Assembly: GCA_029379385.1 (NCBI GenBank)
Contig: CM055614.1
Location: forward strand, 1,736,001 to 1,800,000
Source: Quillaja saponaria
Taxonomy: Eukaryota > Streptophyta > Magnoliopsida > Fabales > Quillajaceae
Direction of reading: 5' to 3'
Length of the DNA: 64,000 nucleotides
Of this stretch, positions 54,390 to 64,000 are shown piece after piece (position 1 is the first letter of the stretch; every line of letters starts with the position of its first letter). The position numbers and the translations under genes are program-made. Below the pieces are notes generated by a model, which did not search any database, was not told the DNA's origin, and worked only from the letters and a program-made list of their open reading frames with translations.

Positions 54390-54804
54390 ATATTTATCAC
54401 CCGAGCCTTTTCTATTTTTTAGTATCGTTTTATCTTTCTCCAATTTTTTTTCTTATATCCTCTCCCTCACCAACCCCTTTTTTACTACTACTTTATTATT
54501 TTCCAATTTTTCTCCTAAATTCTTCTCTCTCGCTTACCTGTATTATCTCCATGTTCTAATTTATTTTTCTTCGTTGCTTGAATACCAACAACAAGTTATC
54601 AGAATCGCTGCTTAATTTTTGAATTAAAAATAAATTTTAGTTAAATGATTTGAATTATTTCATCTACACAAAATATCTTTTATCGAAGACTTACAAACTA
54701 ACTTTTTCTCTATAAAATTAATTTTTATCATAGAAAATGCATTATTTTTTTTAAGTTAGATTTTGCAATCAATAAATCTTGCTATTTGTTTCATATAAAA
54801 TTAC

Positions 54805-55205
54805 AATTGTCATTGTACAACTATTCATTTCACTTTGTAGTGATGGGTATAGAATTGAGTATGAGTGTGTTATCTTCAATAATGATGACCAATAATAGAA
54901 CATCCTAATAAAAAATAAATGAACGGGTCATATTCAATTAGAATAGATACAAATTATGCCCAAATTTTATATTATACACTTCTATCAGTCCAAAAAAATT
55001 ATATCTGTATGTTTTGTTCTTATTTTTGTTGTTGGTTCAGTTTTTCTTTCTTTTTATTAATTTTTAACTTACATGCACGACTACATACTTATTCTTTAAA
55101 AAAATGTATAAAACGATAATTGCCATCCAAAAATCATTCATTTCACTTGTGCATAAAATTGAGCATGACTATGTCATCATCAATAATGGTCACTAATAAG
55201 AGAAA
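54805..55205. repeat. Diverged direct repeat pair, about 310 bp apart
   Basis: ATTCATTTCACTTTGTAGTG near 54822 pairs with ATTCATTTCACTTGTGCATA near 55133. Both are followed by AAATTGAG(T/C)ATGA and TCAATAATG(A/G)(T/G)(G/C)AC(C/T)AATAA. This could be the two ends of one old element or a duplicated unit. Confidence 0.6.
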
Positions 55206-55876
55206 TGTTATTGTTATGGGATCAAATTAAATAAAAAAATAATTGAAGTTGATACGTGGATTGATTAATGTTGTGTTCTTACGGGTGAAAGACACATATG
55301 TCATCAAGATAAGCCCACTATGACATCGCCTATATTCTTAATATCTGTTACATATTTAATAAAATTTAAAATAACATTTAAAAACTTTCATTCAATTGAA
55401 ATAGAAATTATAAATGCCCCGTATAAAGACAAATTCAATTTTTTATTTTATATTTTTTGACATATTTGTTCTTTGATAATAATTTTAAAATATAATTTTG
55501 TTTGTATGCATCATTCAATTATATAAAGAGTATGATATTCGTTTTGTAGACTTTAATCATATAAACAAACTATAATATATAAACAGTATAATATTTATTT
55601 TGTCTTTGTCTTTTTATCCTATTTTTCTTTACTTGACAACACATCTCATCTCTACTTTTGTAAATAAAATTAAAATGTTAAGTGTATTTAAAATGTCATT
55701 AATAATTAATCATAATCTAATAAGTATGAGTGACAAATAAATTATTGATGCAAGTTAAACAATTACAATAAATTTAATTTCTCTTATTAATCTTTGATAT
55801 TTTATTATAAAAATATTAATTAACATTTAATATTATCTTTACATTTGAAAATATACATATGTTTTAATATTGAATT

Positions 55877-56056
55877 TTTCTAACAAGTGTCTCTAAAACA
55901 CTTGTTAAGTGATAAATATAAAAATTTTGTATTATTATAATGGTTGATCATGATTTCAATGCTAAATAATAAATAATTTTATATTTATAAAATATTTCAA
56001 AATTTATATTTATTGTACCTTATCAACTATTTTTTAGATACTCGTTAAAAAACTTT
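55877..56056. mobile_element. MITE-like element, best-preserved copy
   Basis: The left end TTTTCTAACAAGTGTCTCTA pairs in inverted sense with the right end, which read in reverse is TTTTTTAACGAGTATCTAAA; similarity extends about 32 bases, ending in CTTGTTAA / GTTGATAA. Length is about 180 bp. There is no coding capacity. The same ends occur at 23061-23252. Confidence 0.72.
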
Positions 56057-56689
56057 TTAATATTTATATTAAAAATATTAACCACTTTATTTGAGAAAAA
56101 AATTCTTACATAATAATGTATTTGTTATATTTTTAATATTTATTTATTTGTAAATATATAAAACTTAATATTTGTTTTTACATTTATTGTTTTCTTTTTT
56201 AAGTGAAAAGAAAAAAAGAATAAATAATAGAAAAATAATAATAAATAATATTTAAATATTTGTAAAAAATAATATTACAACAAAACCATAAATCAAAAAA
56301 GGTCAACCAAATTCAAATATTATACAATCTGTTCAAAAGAAAAAAAAATATATCAGATTTTTATAATTTTTCTTTTCTTTATCCTCTGTTTCCCATGAAT
56401 CGCAAATCGAAGGCTGAGATGAAAAGCCAGCTGAGAAAAAACCTGGGACCGTATCACGACGACAAGAGATGAAACGGTTGGATCCACCATCAACGTCGAT
56501 GTCCCTGTCATCGCCATCGTCATCGTAGTTTGTAACCTGGATGTTGGTGTTGAAGGAACGAAAAACAGAGGCTCAGCCTAGCGGATGTCAGTTATGGGGT
56601 TTTTGATAAGCCCGGAGAGAAGAATCGTGCCGTTGCTGGTACATCTTCGGAGAATAATTGACATTGAAGACGACATTGCTGTTTCCTTG

Positions 56690-57730
56690 GTTTCAAGTTA
56701 AGGATAGTGATCAGTAAGATCAGTTATTTATGTCCAGTATATGAGTTAGTTGTCACCTGGGTTAAGGGCTTATATGCGAGACAGGGTAGTAAGATCACAA
56801 ATAAGCTAGCTGAAAAAGAAAATCAAACTTGGAAAGACATGGAAGAAAGGAAACATGGAGAAATTTCTAGAGGAATAACACACGGTGAAAGAAGATTCTA
56901 GAATTACGGAATGCCCGTGCTTATTGCTTAACCAATTGGACTGCAGCGGCTTATTTCGAAAATCCGCTAAAAGGCCTAAACCCGTATTGCCAAAATTTGA
57001 CCCTCCTAATTATATAATTCGTAGCAGCTATCTTGTATTAAGACAAACATGATGCATGGCCAAGGGTGATTAGAATTTAAATGGGCTGTTAAAGAAGCTG
57101 AAGAATGATGGAGAGGAATGCTCTGGATGCAAATGCCGTTGGGGTTTGACATAATTTGACAACTGCAAAGCTCAAAGGGAGAAATGGAACTATATAACCA
57201 TAGTTGCTACTTGCTTTGCCAAAAATGCAACTTCCATACCATTCCGTTCTGAATCGAGTGAGTTTCATGGAGTGCCAAAAGTCAAGGAACCATGTAAAAT
57301 ACTAAGCTACGAAAAAATGTTGGGGCAACCTATACTTTATAACAGCTCCCACAAATTATAACATGAAATAACATCAAACATGTTTCCACACACTGAAGAT
57401 GTATGTGATTATTCAGTCACAGGTGACAACACCAGATACTCCCTAGCTAGTTGAATCCACATTAGAAAGAGAACAACATCCTCTATTAAGTTACAAAAAG
57501 AATGCAAGTTACCAACAACGTGAAAAACTTCCCGAATACTCCAGGACTTCCAGCTACCACAGACCCACGAGGGACCATTACCCCACCTAATAACAAAGTC
57601 ATCTAAAAGAGAGACAGAGGCACCCCTGCTGATAAATCTTTTCCCCTTTATCATCATTCTTCGATGATCAGGAATAATAAAGGAAACTAAGACGAAAACA
57701 TATGGTGAAAGATCAATCGCAGGAAAACAC
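56690..57730. other. Spacer between the sHSP pseudogene and VAP27
   Basis: No recognisable gene. The stretch 57380-57700 is less AT-rich and probably belongs to the VAP27 3' UTR or an old gene fragment. Confidence 0.5.
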
Positions 57731-60457
57731 TTATGTCTTCTTCAAGACATACCCCATAATTATGCCAAGCAAGCCAACTAAGATGACAAACACTGAGTGA
57801 GACACCACCACGATTTTTGTTGCTTTCGCGCCTCAGGAGTTCCTTACAAATTATAATATTGTCAGAGTGCTTCCCATGATCCAAAAATAACAAAATGTTA
57901 CAATAGCAAGGCATAATACATGATCCATAGGCAAGAGACCGAATTTTCTCAATTTGACTAAGTTATCTAAATTGAAAGTCAAAAAAGGATAGTAGAACAC
58001 TTACATTTCTAATGTAGGTAACTATCCCATTTTAGTAGTCCTTTCCCCAGCTAAAACCAAAAATGATATAGCTAAAATCCTACAAGATTATGTTATCTAT
58101 AAATCCATTACCAGTTCCTGGCGGAGCTTGCTATTTTGTTGAATTGCACTATTCTTTTCCTCAGTCAACTTTGAAATGAGAGATCTTGCCTGCAACTGTA
58201 GCGAATATTATTTATTAAAAGAAGGCCATAAGTAAAAAGAGTAGAATTAGATATCAAATGAAATTACAACCTAATATAGTCAAATAAAATACAAATTCTC
58301 ACTCCACAGATTGGGAGGTCGTGTCACACACAAGCCTGGTGACTTCTGAACCCATTACCCAAGTTCTTAAATGGGAAAGAGGTGACATCACAGAGGTGAA
58401 CCATCTAGATTCAGTAACTTCACTTTGTAATTGACTCCTCCTTGTCTTCAAAAAATTCAGTACATATACTAATACTCAAGAGATTAGGGTACTCTTCCTA
58501 AGAAAACACCTTATTGAAAGGGGGGAAAACTTCGAATCATGTGAGGTTCTAACATGTTGAAGCCATGGTAAGTCTGTGATAAAATATAAGATATGACATT
58601 CACACAGAACTGACATGTTAGCTTTCAGATATTTACGTTCTCTTCAAGAAAGTTACGTTTGTAAACACTGAACAGTGTAAATATAACCTACAATTACAGA
58701 CTACTAATATAAGAAACTGCCACAGTTTTCCACTCATGAGGCAAGAGACTTTTGGCAGTATACAAACAAAAGAATCTAATGGCAGTCTTAACATCTAACA
58801 CATTTCACATTCCATTTTAACACGTCAAAGAAGCAAACTAACATGCCAAGCTGTAGTAAATTTAAAAGAACGATAAGCTAAACTGCTATGTTACCCACCT
58901 TGAATGTAGCACTACAAGATAAAGGTTTCTAACAGGGTAACCAAAATTCAATATACAATATCCCAAATTAAAGAAAAGTCTTTTTTTTCTTTTTCCAAAT
59001 TGGTTTCTATAAGGTTACCTAACCAAACTAAATTTCTACTTTTTGTTTAGTGTTTACACACTTTTGACCCCTGTAAACTAACATCTCGTGAACACTTAAT
59101 GCCATCCAACTAACAAGCAGACTGTCGATATATAGATCAGTGCACTGACATATAAGAGTACACACGCACACAGGGAAAAATAATAGTTTTCTTCTCACCT
59201 CTGCAGATTTGTCTTGTGGCTCAAATGATCTCGTTGCCTGTGATATCCCACAAATGACATGCTAATTAATGATGCCTAGAGCTAAACAAAAATATCATTA
59301 CAATAATGAAAAGTTAAGTGCTCACATTCAAGAATTCAGAACCATTGACATTTCCATTCTCCGAAAGAGAACCTCTAGGTGATGACCCTTCTTCTGATCC
59401 TTCTGCAACTGGAGAAGGTGGTTGAGGTGGAGAAACGTACACTACCCTCAATTTGCAGTCCTCAACCACATGCCCAGCCTCCTTGTTGAACTGGACAAGC
59501 CCAATCACATAAATCTTACTGTTTGGGACAAACACCACAAGCTCAAAATAATTAGTCTTAACCATTAACTTGTTCTATTTACCATTTCTGCAGTTATATC
59601 TTTGGGGGTGGCACCATCATTTGTTTTTACACTTTGAAGGAGAAACTTATCCTTGCATTGCATGTCAGGTGGAGCCTCTTTCTGTGCTTGCATAGTAACT
59701 AAACAAGCACCAAACATATAGAAATCACTAATTAAGGATAATATTTAATGAAAAAGAATATAAATTATATAATGTAAAGATTCGTATCAACACCTATAAC
59801 ATCACATGTAGATCGTGGCAAGACGATTCCAGTGTTTGGACGAACACAGTACTTTTTTGGATTTGTTGTTTTCACCTGAACATGCTCAAATCAACATTCA
59901 CACGTCGAAAAAACCAAGAAGTACCCAAATCTGGATTCAATTGTATAATAACCATTTGTACATTGCTTCTTAAGCTTATTGTTTAGGATAGCAGTAAATA
60001 AAACTAAGAATCATGTCGGTACACCACAAAATTAATAGGTTGTGGCCAAATTTGAGTGGATCTCGTTCCAAGAAACAATTTTTTTTAATAAAAAAATACA
60101 AATTCAGAATCTTATTCTCTTCCATATCTATACATTTCCATAGAAACCAAACAAAATAGAGAAGCTCAATCAAACATTGAAAGAAAAAGCAAGAAAGTGA
60201 TAACGTTACCTTGAAAGCTACAAAATTGTCAGTCTTATTTAACAATTGAAGAGAGCATGAGATCTGCTTCTTCAACTCAACTAAAAAAACATGAAGAAAA
60301 ATATAAAAAACAAATTAATCCAAATAGAAACATGTCAAGCCCTAAGGAATGACGAACAGATCCACATGCAAAAAGCCAAAAACTGCGGCAGACAGAAGGA
60401 CTCACATGGAAATTTGAGTTCGAGAGGTTCGATGCTGAGGAGCTCCCCAGTACTCAT
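57731..60457 (-). CDS. VAP27: VAP27-type vesicle-associated protein (one apparent frame error in the tail anchor)
   Basis: Eight exons on the minus strand: 60457-60406, 60280-60210, 59875-59794, 59698-59583, 59490-59326, 59237-59199, 58189-58112 and 57842-57731. About 237 residues. It is an ER membrane protein that docks FFAT-motif partners at membrane contact sites. The N-terminal MSP domain (about 1-125) contains FELKKQISCSL and the highly conserved VKTTNPKKYCVRPNTG loop, whose lysines bind FFAT motifs. A linker with PPSPVAEGSEEGSSPRGS follows, then a coiled coil (ARSLISKLTEEKNSAIQQNS onward) and a C-terminal membrane anchor. In the last exon one extra base at 57794 shifts the frame just before the anchor; without it the tail reads VFVILVGLLGIIMGYVLKKT, a perfect anchor with KKT end. 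ORP2A in this window is a likely client. Confidence 0.94.
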
Positions 60458-61207
60458 CTTGGACCAATGGCTTTAAAAATGAGATCTCCAACAAAAAGTG
60501 GTTTCAGGTGGGATAGAGTGAACGCTAGGGCCTACGGGGACCAAGATTTGCAGAATCTGGTTATCTCAGTGTCCTCCGTAACACGTTTTATTGTAATTTG
60601 AAGGAAAAGTGTGGAAATTGGAATATAAGGATGGTTGTGTTATTGGTGTTGTTTCTTCATTTGTTGTGCGGATTCAGTTCCCTTTTCTCTGGTTTTTATT
60701 TGCGGGTGCGTAGAAACAACGGAACGGAAGTCTAATTTTAGTATTTTAAAAATGTAAATACCAAATATTTTGTCTTCAATTTCAACTATTTATATAAAAA
60801 GTTACTTATAATATTAAACTTTTAATGTAATTATTATAATTTAATACTTCAAAACCCATTAAAAAATTAAATAAAATCTTACAATGGCTTAATCCATGAA
60901 AAGTTCCCAAATCAATAACCCAAATTATCCCACAAACCCCAATAGCTCCTCCCTTATTCCTCAATCCTCAGGTACCATATGGTTGTTGTGACCATGCCAA
61001 CCCTTTGGTCAACTAGACAATATGACAATGGCAGCAACTACGACCTGCACAATTTGGTAACTTTTAATATGAAACTCATTCCATACTACATAAAAAATTA
61101 TTAGTTTTAGGTCAATAATCACAACTTAAAAGTTCAAAGTCCAAAAACCACAACTATCATGCCTTATTACTTATTACTGGATGATAAAAATGTTCTTCAT
61201 CTTATGT
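60458..61207. other. VAP27 promoter and 3' flank of the Sec14-like gene
   Basis: Short spacer between two genes in the same direction. No clear TATA box. AT-rich in 60730-60890. Confidence 0.5.
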
Positions 61208-63904
61208 TCATATGCCACATTCCTCTTCTAGATGCTGTGCCAGTCCTTTCAAGACCTGAGAGGAGCAAAACCAAAACAGAACAGAAGGTCATCAACATTG
61301 CTCTAGCAGCAACTATAATGAATATTTTGGAGAATGGAGACTCACCATCTTAGTTTCCTCAAGTGCAGCTTCCAGTGCCTCGATTTTCTGCTACACAGAA
61401 AGTATGCATGGAAATCTTTTAAGGACTTGGACCATTAGGATAATGAAGTATAAACAGAAGTGCCACTCACATTCTTCGTGTCTCTGAGAGCAGCTTCCAG
61501 TCCTTTGATTTTAATTGATGCAAGCTTATAAGCATTTTCTGATCCAACAAGTGCTGGCTCTTCATGTCTTGAGGTGCTTTTCGTAGAAGAATCTTTATTT
61601 TCAATGTCAGCCTGCATTATTATTAATCCTTGATCAAATCAATCCATTTTTCCAAGTCTATAACTTTCTCCACTCTTCCTATATCTGATTTTGAGGAAGA
61701 AATTGATTATCAAATTGTGATCAAGTGTTGCGCAAGTGGCTTAATTCCCTTTCTTCTATCTTTTGTCAAGAACCTCCAAGGGGCAGGATCTTCTATACAG
61801 GAGAACTCAACTATAAATACTTAGAGACTACTTGCACCAAAAGGTTTAAGTCATTAGTAATCCCTAGTGGGTCAAATTATTCAAATCCATCTATGTAAGT
61901 CTATTTTCTTCGGTAGAACTTCAATCACACACAAGGATCCAAACAAGTGGTGACATGAGGTCCTGGTGTTGAGCTTAGGCCTAACAATTTCAAATATTTT
62001 CCAAGAATACAAAATGGATAATTCAAGTCATTACTTACCATATTAAGCACTGGGGCATCTTCTGAAGCCTTATTTCCATTTCCTCCATTGCTATACATCT
62101 CTTCTGCTGCATATTTAGTCTGCAAGGAATTAAGGAAACATCTGTTGCAATTATTCTAGGAAAGAGGAGTATGAATTAATTTGCCAAATCATAATGCAGG
62201 TAAATGGTCTGCTGATGACATTCAGAGTTCAAATTAACCTGTAGTAATTCTAGAATTTCCGGATTCTTCCAGGGCCCTTTGTCACTCAACAGACAACCTC
62301 CATAGTCAGAACATGTGCAGTTCCCACCCAAAAAAATAGGCAAATTACTGCAAAATCAAATAATCTGGGAACTCAAATTATATGCAGTCCATTTAGGGAT
62401 ATCCATATCTAGAAACCATAGCGGACAGATCATACATAAGCAGAAAGACATGTAACCTTGGATCAATGATTTCAAGCAAGGCACGAAGGTAATCATAACC
62501 CAGCACCTGAAATAGTTAAGAGTTGTAATCAACACTGGCTTTTAGAAAATAATGCAGCAAAAACATATACTGCTCAATCCCAACATATGTGAATCAAAGT
62601 TTATGGGTAAGAATTCCTACTCGAATTTTTGCTACTGTCCGTGCATCTAGAAATGCTTTCAGCGCTTTCCATAGCATCTTAAATCCAGATCCAGCATTGA
62701 TGATGAACAGTCGATGTAGAGTCTGTAACATCATCATAAGCAAATACTAATTGACTAATACATTAGCGCAGATAAACTGACATCAAGTGAGCTCTAATCA
62801 GTACCATGGTATATGGTCCACTGGTATGCCTATCCACCTAGACGAAGACTTAAAGGATGAACGAATGTAGTTTCACCAACTAAAGAAAACAGATAAAGCT
62901 AAGCAACACACACATAACCAAAAGAGATTCCACCAATACAGATTATTGGAGTTGCAAAAATCAAACATATGCATGAAAGTAATTCAAAAGTGATAGTCAT
63001 CTTCCCCATTTTTCCAGTATTAATGCTATATGTACCGAATACCAAGCAATTTGGATGAATAACCTGAAACTACATAGCATAAATTATCTAAAAGTGACTC
63101 ATTTTTTATTTTGGACTAACTGTTTAAGTAGTCTCCCAAAAAATCTCTCATAACCACAGGCATTCAAACAGGAGTCAGCATGGCTGCATGGAACCAGATC
63201 TTATTTTCAGGTTCATGTCTCCTAGAACTCTAGTTCATAAGCTACCATTGACCCACCAATCATTACCTTAAACCATCATTTATCAATGAAGCCTTAATAC
63301 AAATTCATACCTCTGGGTAGTAATTGCTATCAATCTTCTGAATTTCCAGAAATAGGGATCTTGCTTGCTTGGAAAAATTAGACATTCCCTAGCAAGATAC
63401 AACAATCAAATAATTTAGCATCTAATACAGGCAACCATTGGGATATTGAAAAGCCCTATATTGGTTTAATGAAGATTGCATCGAAGGCCTCTACACAAAA
63501 TAAAACTCTGTTCACACATAAAAGTATAAACGGTGCAATTTTCAATCTATCTGCAGCAATATTGCAGACCAATTTGACAGGAAATGAACGTAAAGAATGC
63601 TAATGAGGCAGCATGATAAAATAAAAAATCTACTCACCACTCCATTAACATCTACAATGCTTGTGGTGGATGATATATGCCTCTTTGCTGCAACTGAACA
63701 TGCAGGGTATCTTAGATTTATTGTTTTCTCTTGCTCTGACACGTGGTACTTAACAAATCTTTCTATTGTAGTTAATTGGAACAGTTTGTTAAGGTCTACC
63801 ATCCCGACTCTTTCAATATATACAGGTCTACCAAGTCTATCAACTCCATGATAGCCATGATGATAGCATTTCTTTACATCTTCAAACTCCTCAAACTTGA
63901 ATTC
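61208..63904 (-). CDS. Sec14-like phosphatidylinositol transfer protein, 5' end outside the window
   Basis: Visible exons on the minus strand, from the 5' side: 63904-63638, 63388-63311, 62722-62621, 62506-62457, 62347-62239, 62119-62039, 61611-61471, 61387-61346 and 61255-61208. All have GT-AG borders and join in one frame. The Sec14/CRAL-TRIO lipid-binding domain covers most of the first five: [60 protein letters not shown] and [18 protein letters not shown]. The C-terminal exons form a Glu/Lys-rich coiled-coil region ([27 protein letters not shown]) ending EEECGI. There is no nodulin-like C-terminal domain, so it is one of the shorter SFH types. The family moves phosphatidylinositol and phosphatidylcholine between membranes and supports PI4P supply. 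The N-terminal CRAL-TRIO-N helices must lie beyond 64000. Confidence 0.93.
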
Positions 63905-64000
63905 CTGCTTATGCTCCAAAGAAATCAATCCCACAAAATTATTACAATCAATAGTGAACAGCAACATGGTCATTCCTATGATAAACTGCCAACCTTATTA

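Larger units (their letters stand above)
52240..56440. other. 4.2-kb AT-rich intron or insertion inside the sHSP pseudogene
   Basis: No gene is seen inside. It contains the 122-bp tandem repeat at 54146-54389, a diverged duplicated block (about 54805-54900 and 55117-55205), a TA run at 53899-53914 and the best-preserved MITE at 55877-56056. Introns of this family are usually short, so much of this DNA is probably inserted. Confidence 0.6.
51820..56676 (-). pseudogene. Mitochondrial small heat-shock protein (HSP23.6-like) pseudogene, two exons
   Basis: Exon 1 lies at 56676-56443 and exon 2 at about 52217-51820, with a 4.2 kb intron. Exon 1 shows RSFNTN and CRRDTVPGFF, typical of the N-terminal region of mitochondrial sHSPs. 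Exon 2 has PPRSLSHMLNRIDQFME, then the alpha-crystallin domain: DVKEDNDALFLRMDMPGLAKDDVKVSVEQNTLTV as a whole, positions 52110-52010, and GVLILMVPKV. The family would chaperone unfolded proteins in the mitochondrial matrix. Breaks: a TAG and a frame change in exon 1; in exon 2 a TAA replacing Asp in the VFDPF block, a TAG replacing the Trp before DVKED, and a TAG after VPKV. These are substitutions, unlike the insertions in neighbouring genes, so this is a true pseudogene. Splice borders (CCCAG/GTTTTTT and CCCAG/CAG) still look usable. Confidence 0.82.

Overview
The window is nuclear DNA of a flowering plant, most likely a core eudicot and possibly a rosid. The evidence is AT-rich intergenic DNA, GT-AG introns, plant-only families (HyPRP, NPF, VAP27, plant ORP2A, NDUFB8-like protein) and plant promoter motifs such as TGGGCC. 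I cannot name the species. LPPB lies beside ORP2A, followed by EARLI1/AZI1-type HyPRP genes. This recalls the Arabidopsis chromosome 4 segment around At4g22460-At4g22550 as I remember it, so the left half looks like an old conserved block.

Layout, left to right. 1-2.7 kb: repeats and promoter. 3.0-3.7 kb: lipid phosphate phosphatase (LPPB-like, +). 3.7-13.4 kb: its probable 3' UTR and a long gene-poor stretch. 13.5-20.6 kb: ten-exon oxysterol-binding ORP2A-like gene (+). 21.4-24.9 kb: NRT1.1-clade NPF6 transporter (-). 25-30 kb: MITE-rich intergenic DNA. 30.1, 31.6 and 34.7 kb: three hybrid proline-rich proteins (+,-,-). 37.8-39.5 kb: complex I NDUFB8-like subunit (-). 40.9-42.1 kb: L-lactate dehydrogenase (-). 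42.3-43.2 kb: nested AT-rich repeats. 44.2-46.0 kb: ATG8 (-), head-to-head with a 57-residue DUF4535-like protein at 47.0 kb (+). 49.0-51.2 kb: large intronless membrane protein of unknown function (-). 51.8-56.7 kb: two exons of a decayed mitochondrial small heat-shock protein gene around a 4.2 kb intron. 57.7-60.5 kb: VAP27 (-). 61.2 kb to the right edge: Sec14-like lipid-transfer protein (-), cut by the window end.

Two observations stand out. First, ORP2A, VAP27 and ATG8 lie within about 47 kb. Arabidopsis work as I recall it reports that ORP2A binds both VAP27 and ATG8 at ER-autophagosome contact sites, and this ORP2A has a visible FFAT-like motif. Two further lipid genes (LPPB and the Sec14-like gene) are also present. 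The co-location may be chance. Second, four otherwise well-conserved genes (NPF6, LDH, the unknown membrane protein, VAP27) carry nine frame shifts, all fitting a one-base insertion. This looks more like residual insertion errors in the assembly than nine independent mutations; I therefore describe those genes as probably functional. The small heat-shock gene is different: it has in-frame stop codons and is called a pseudogene.
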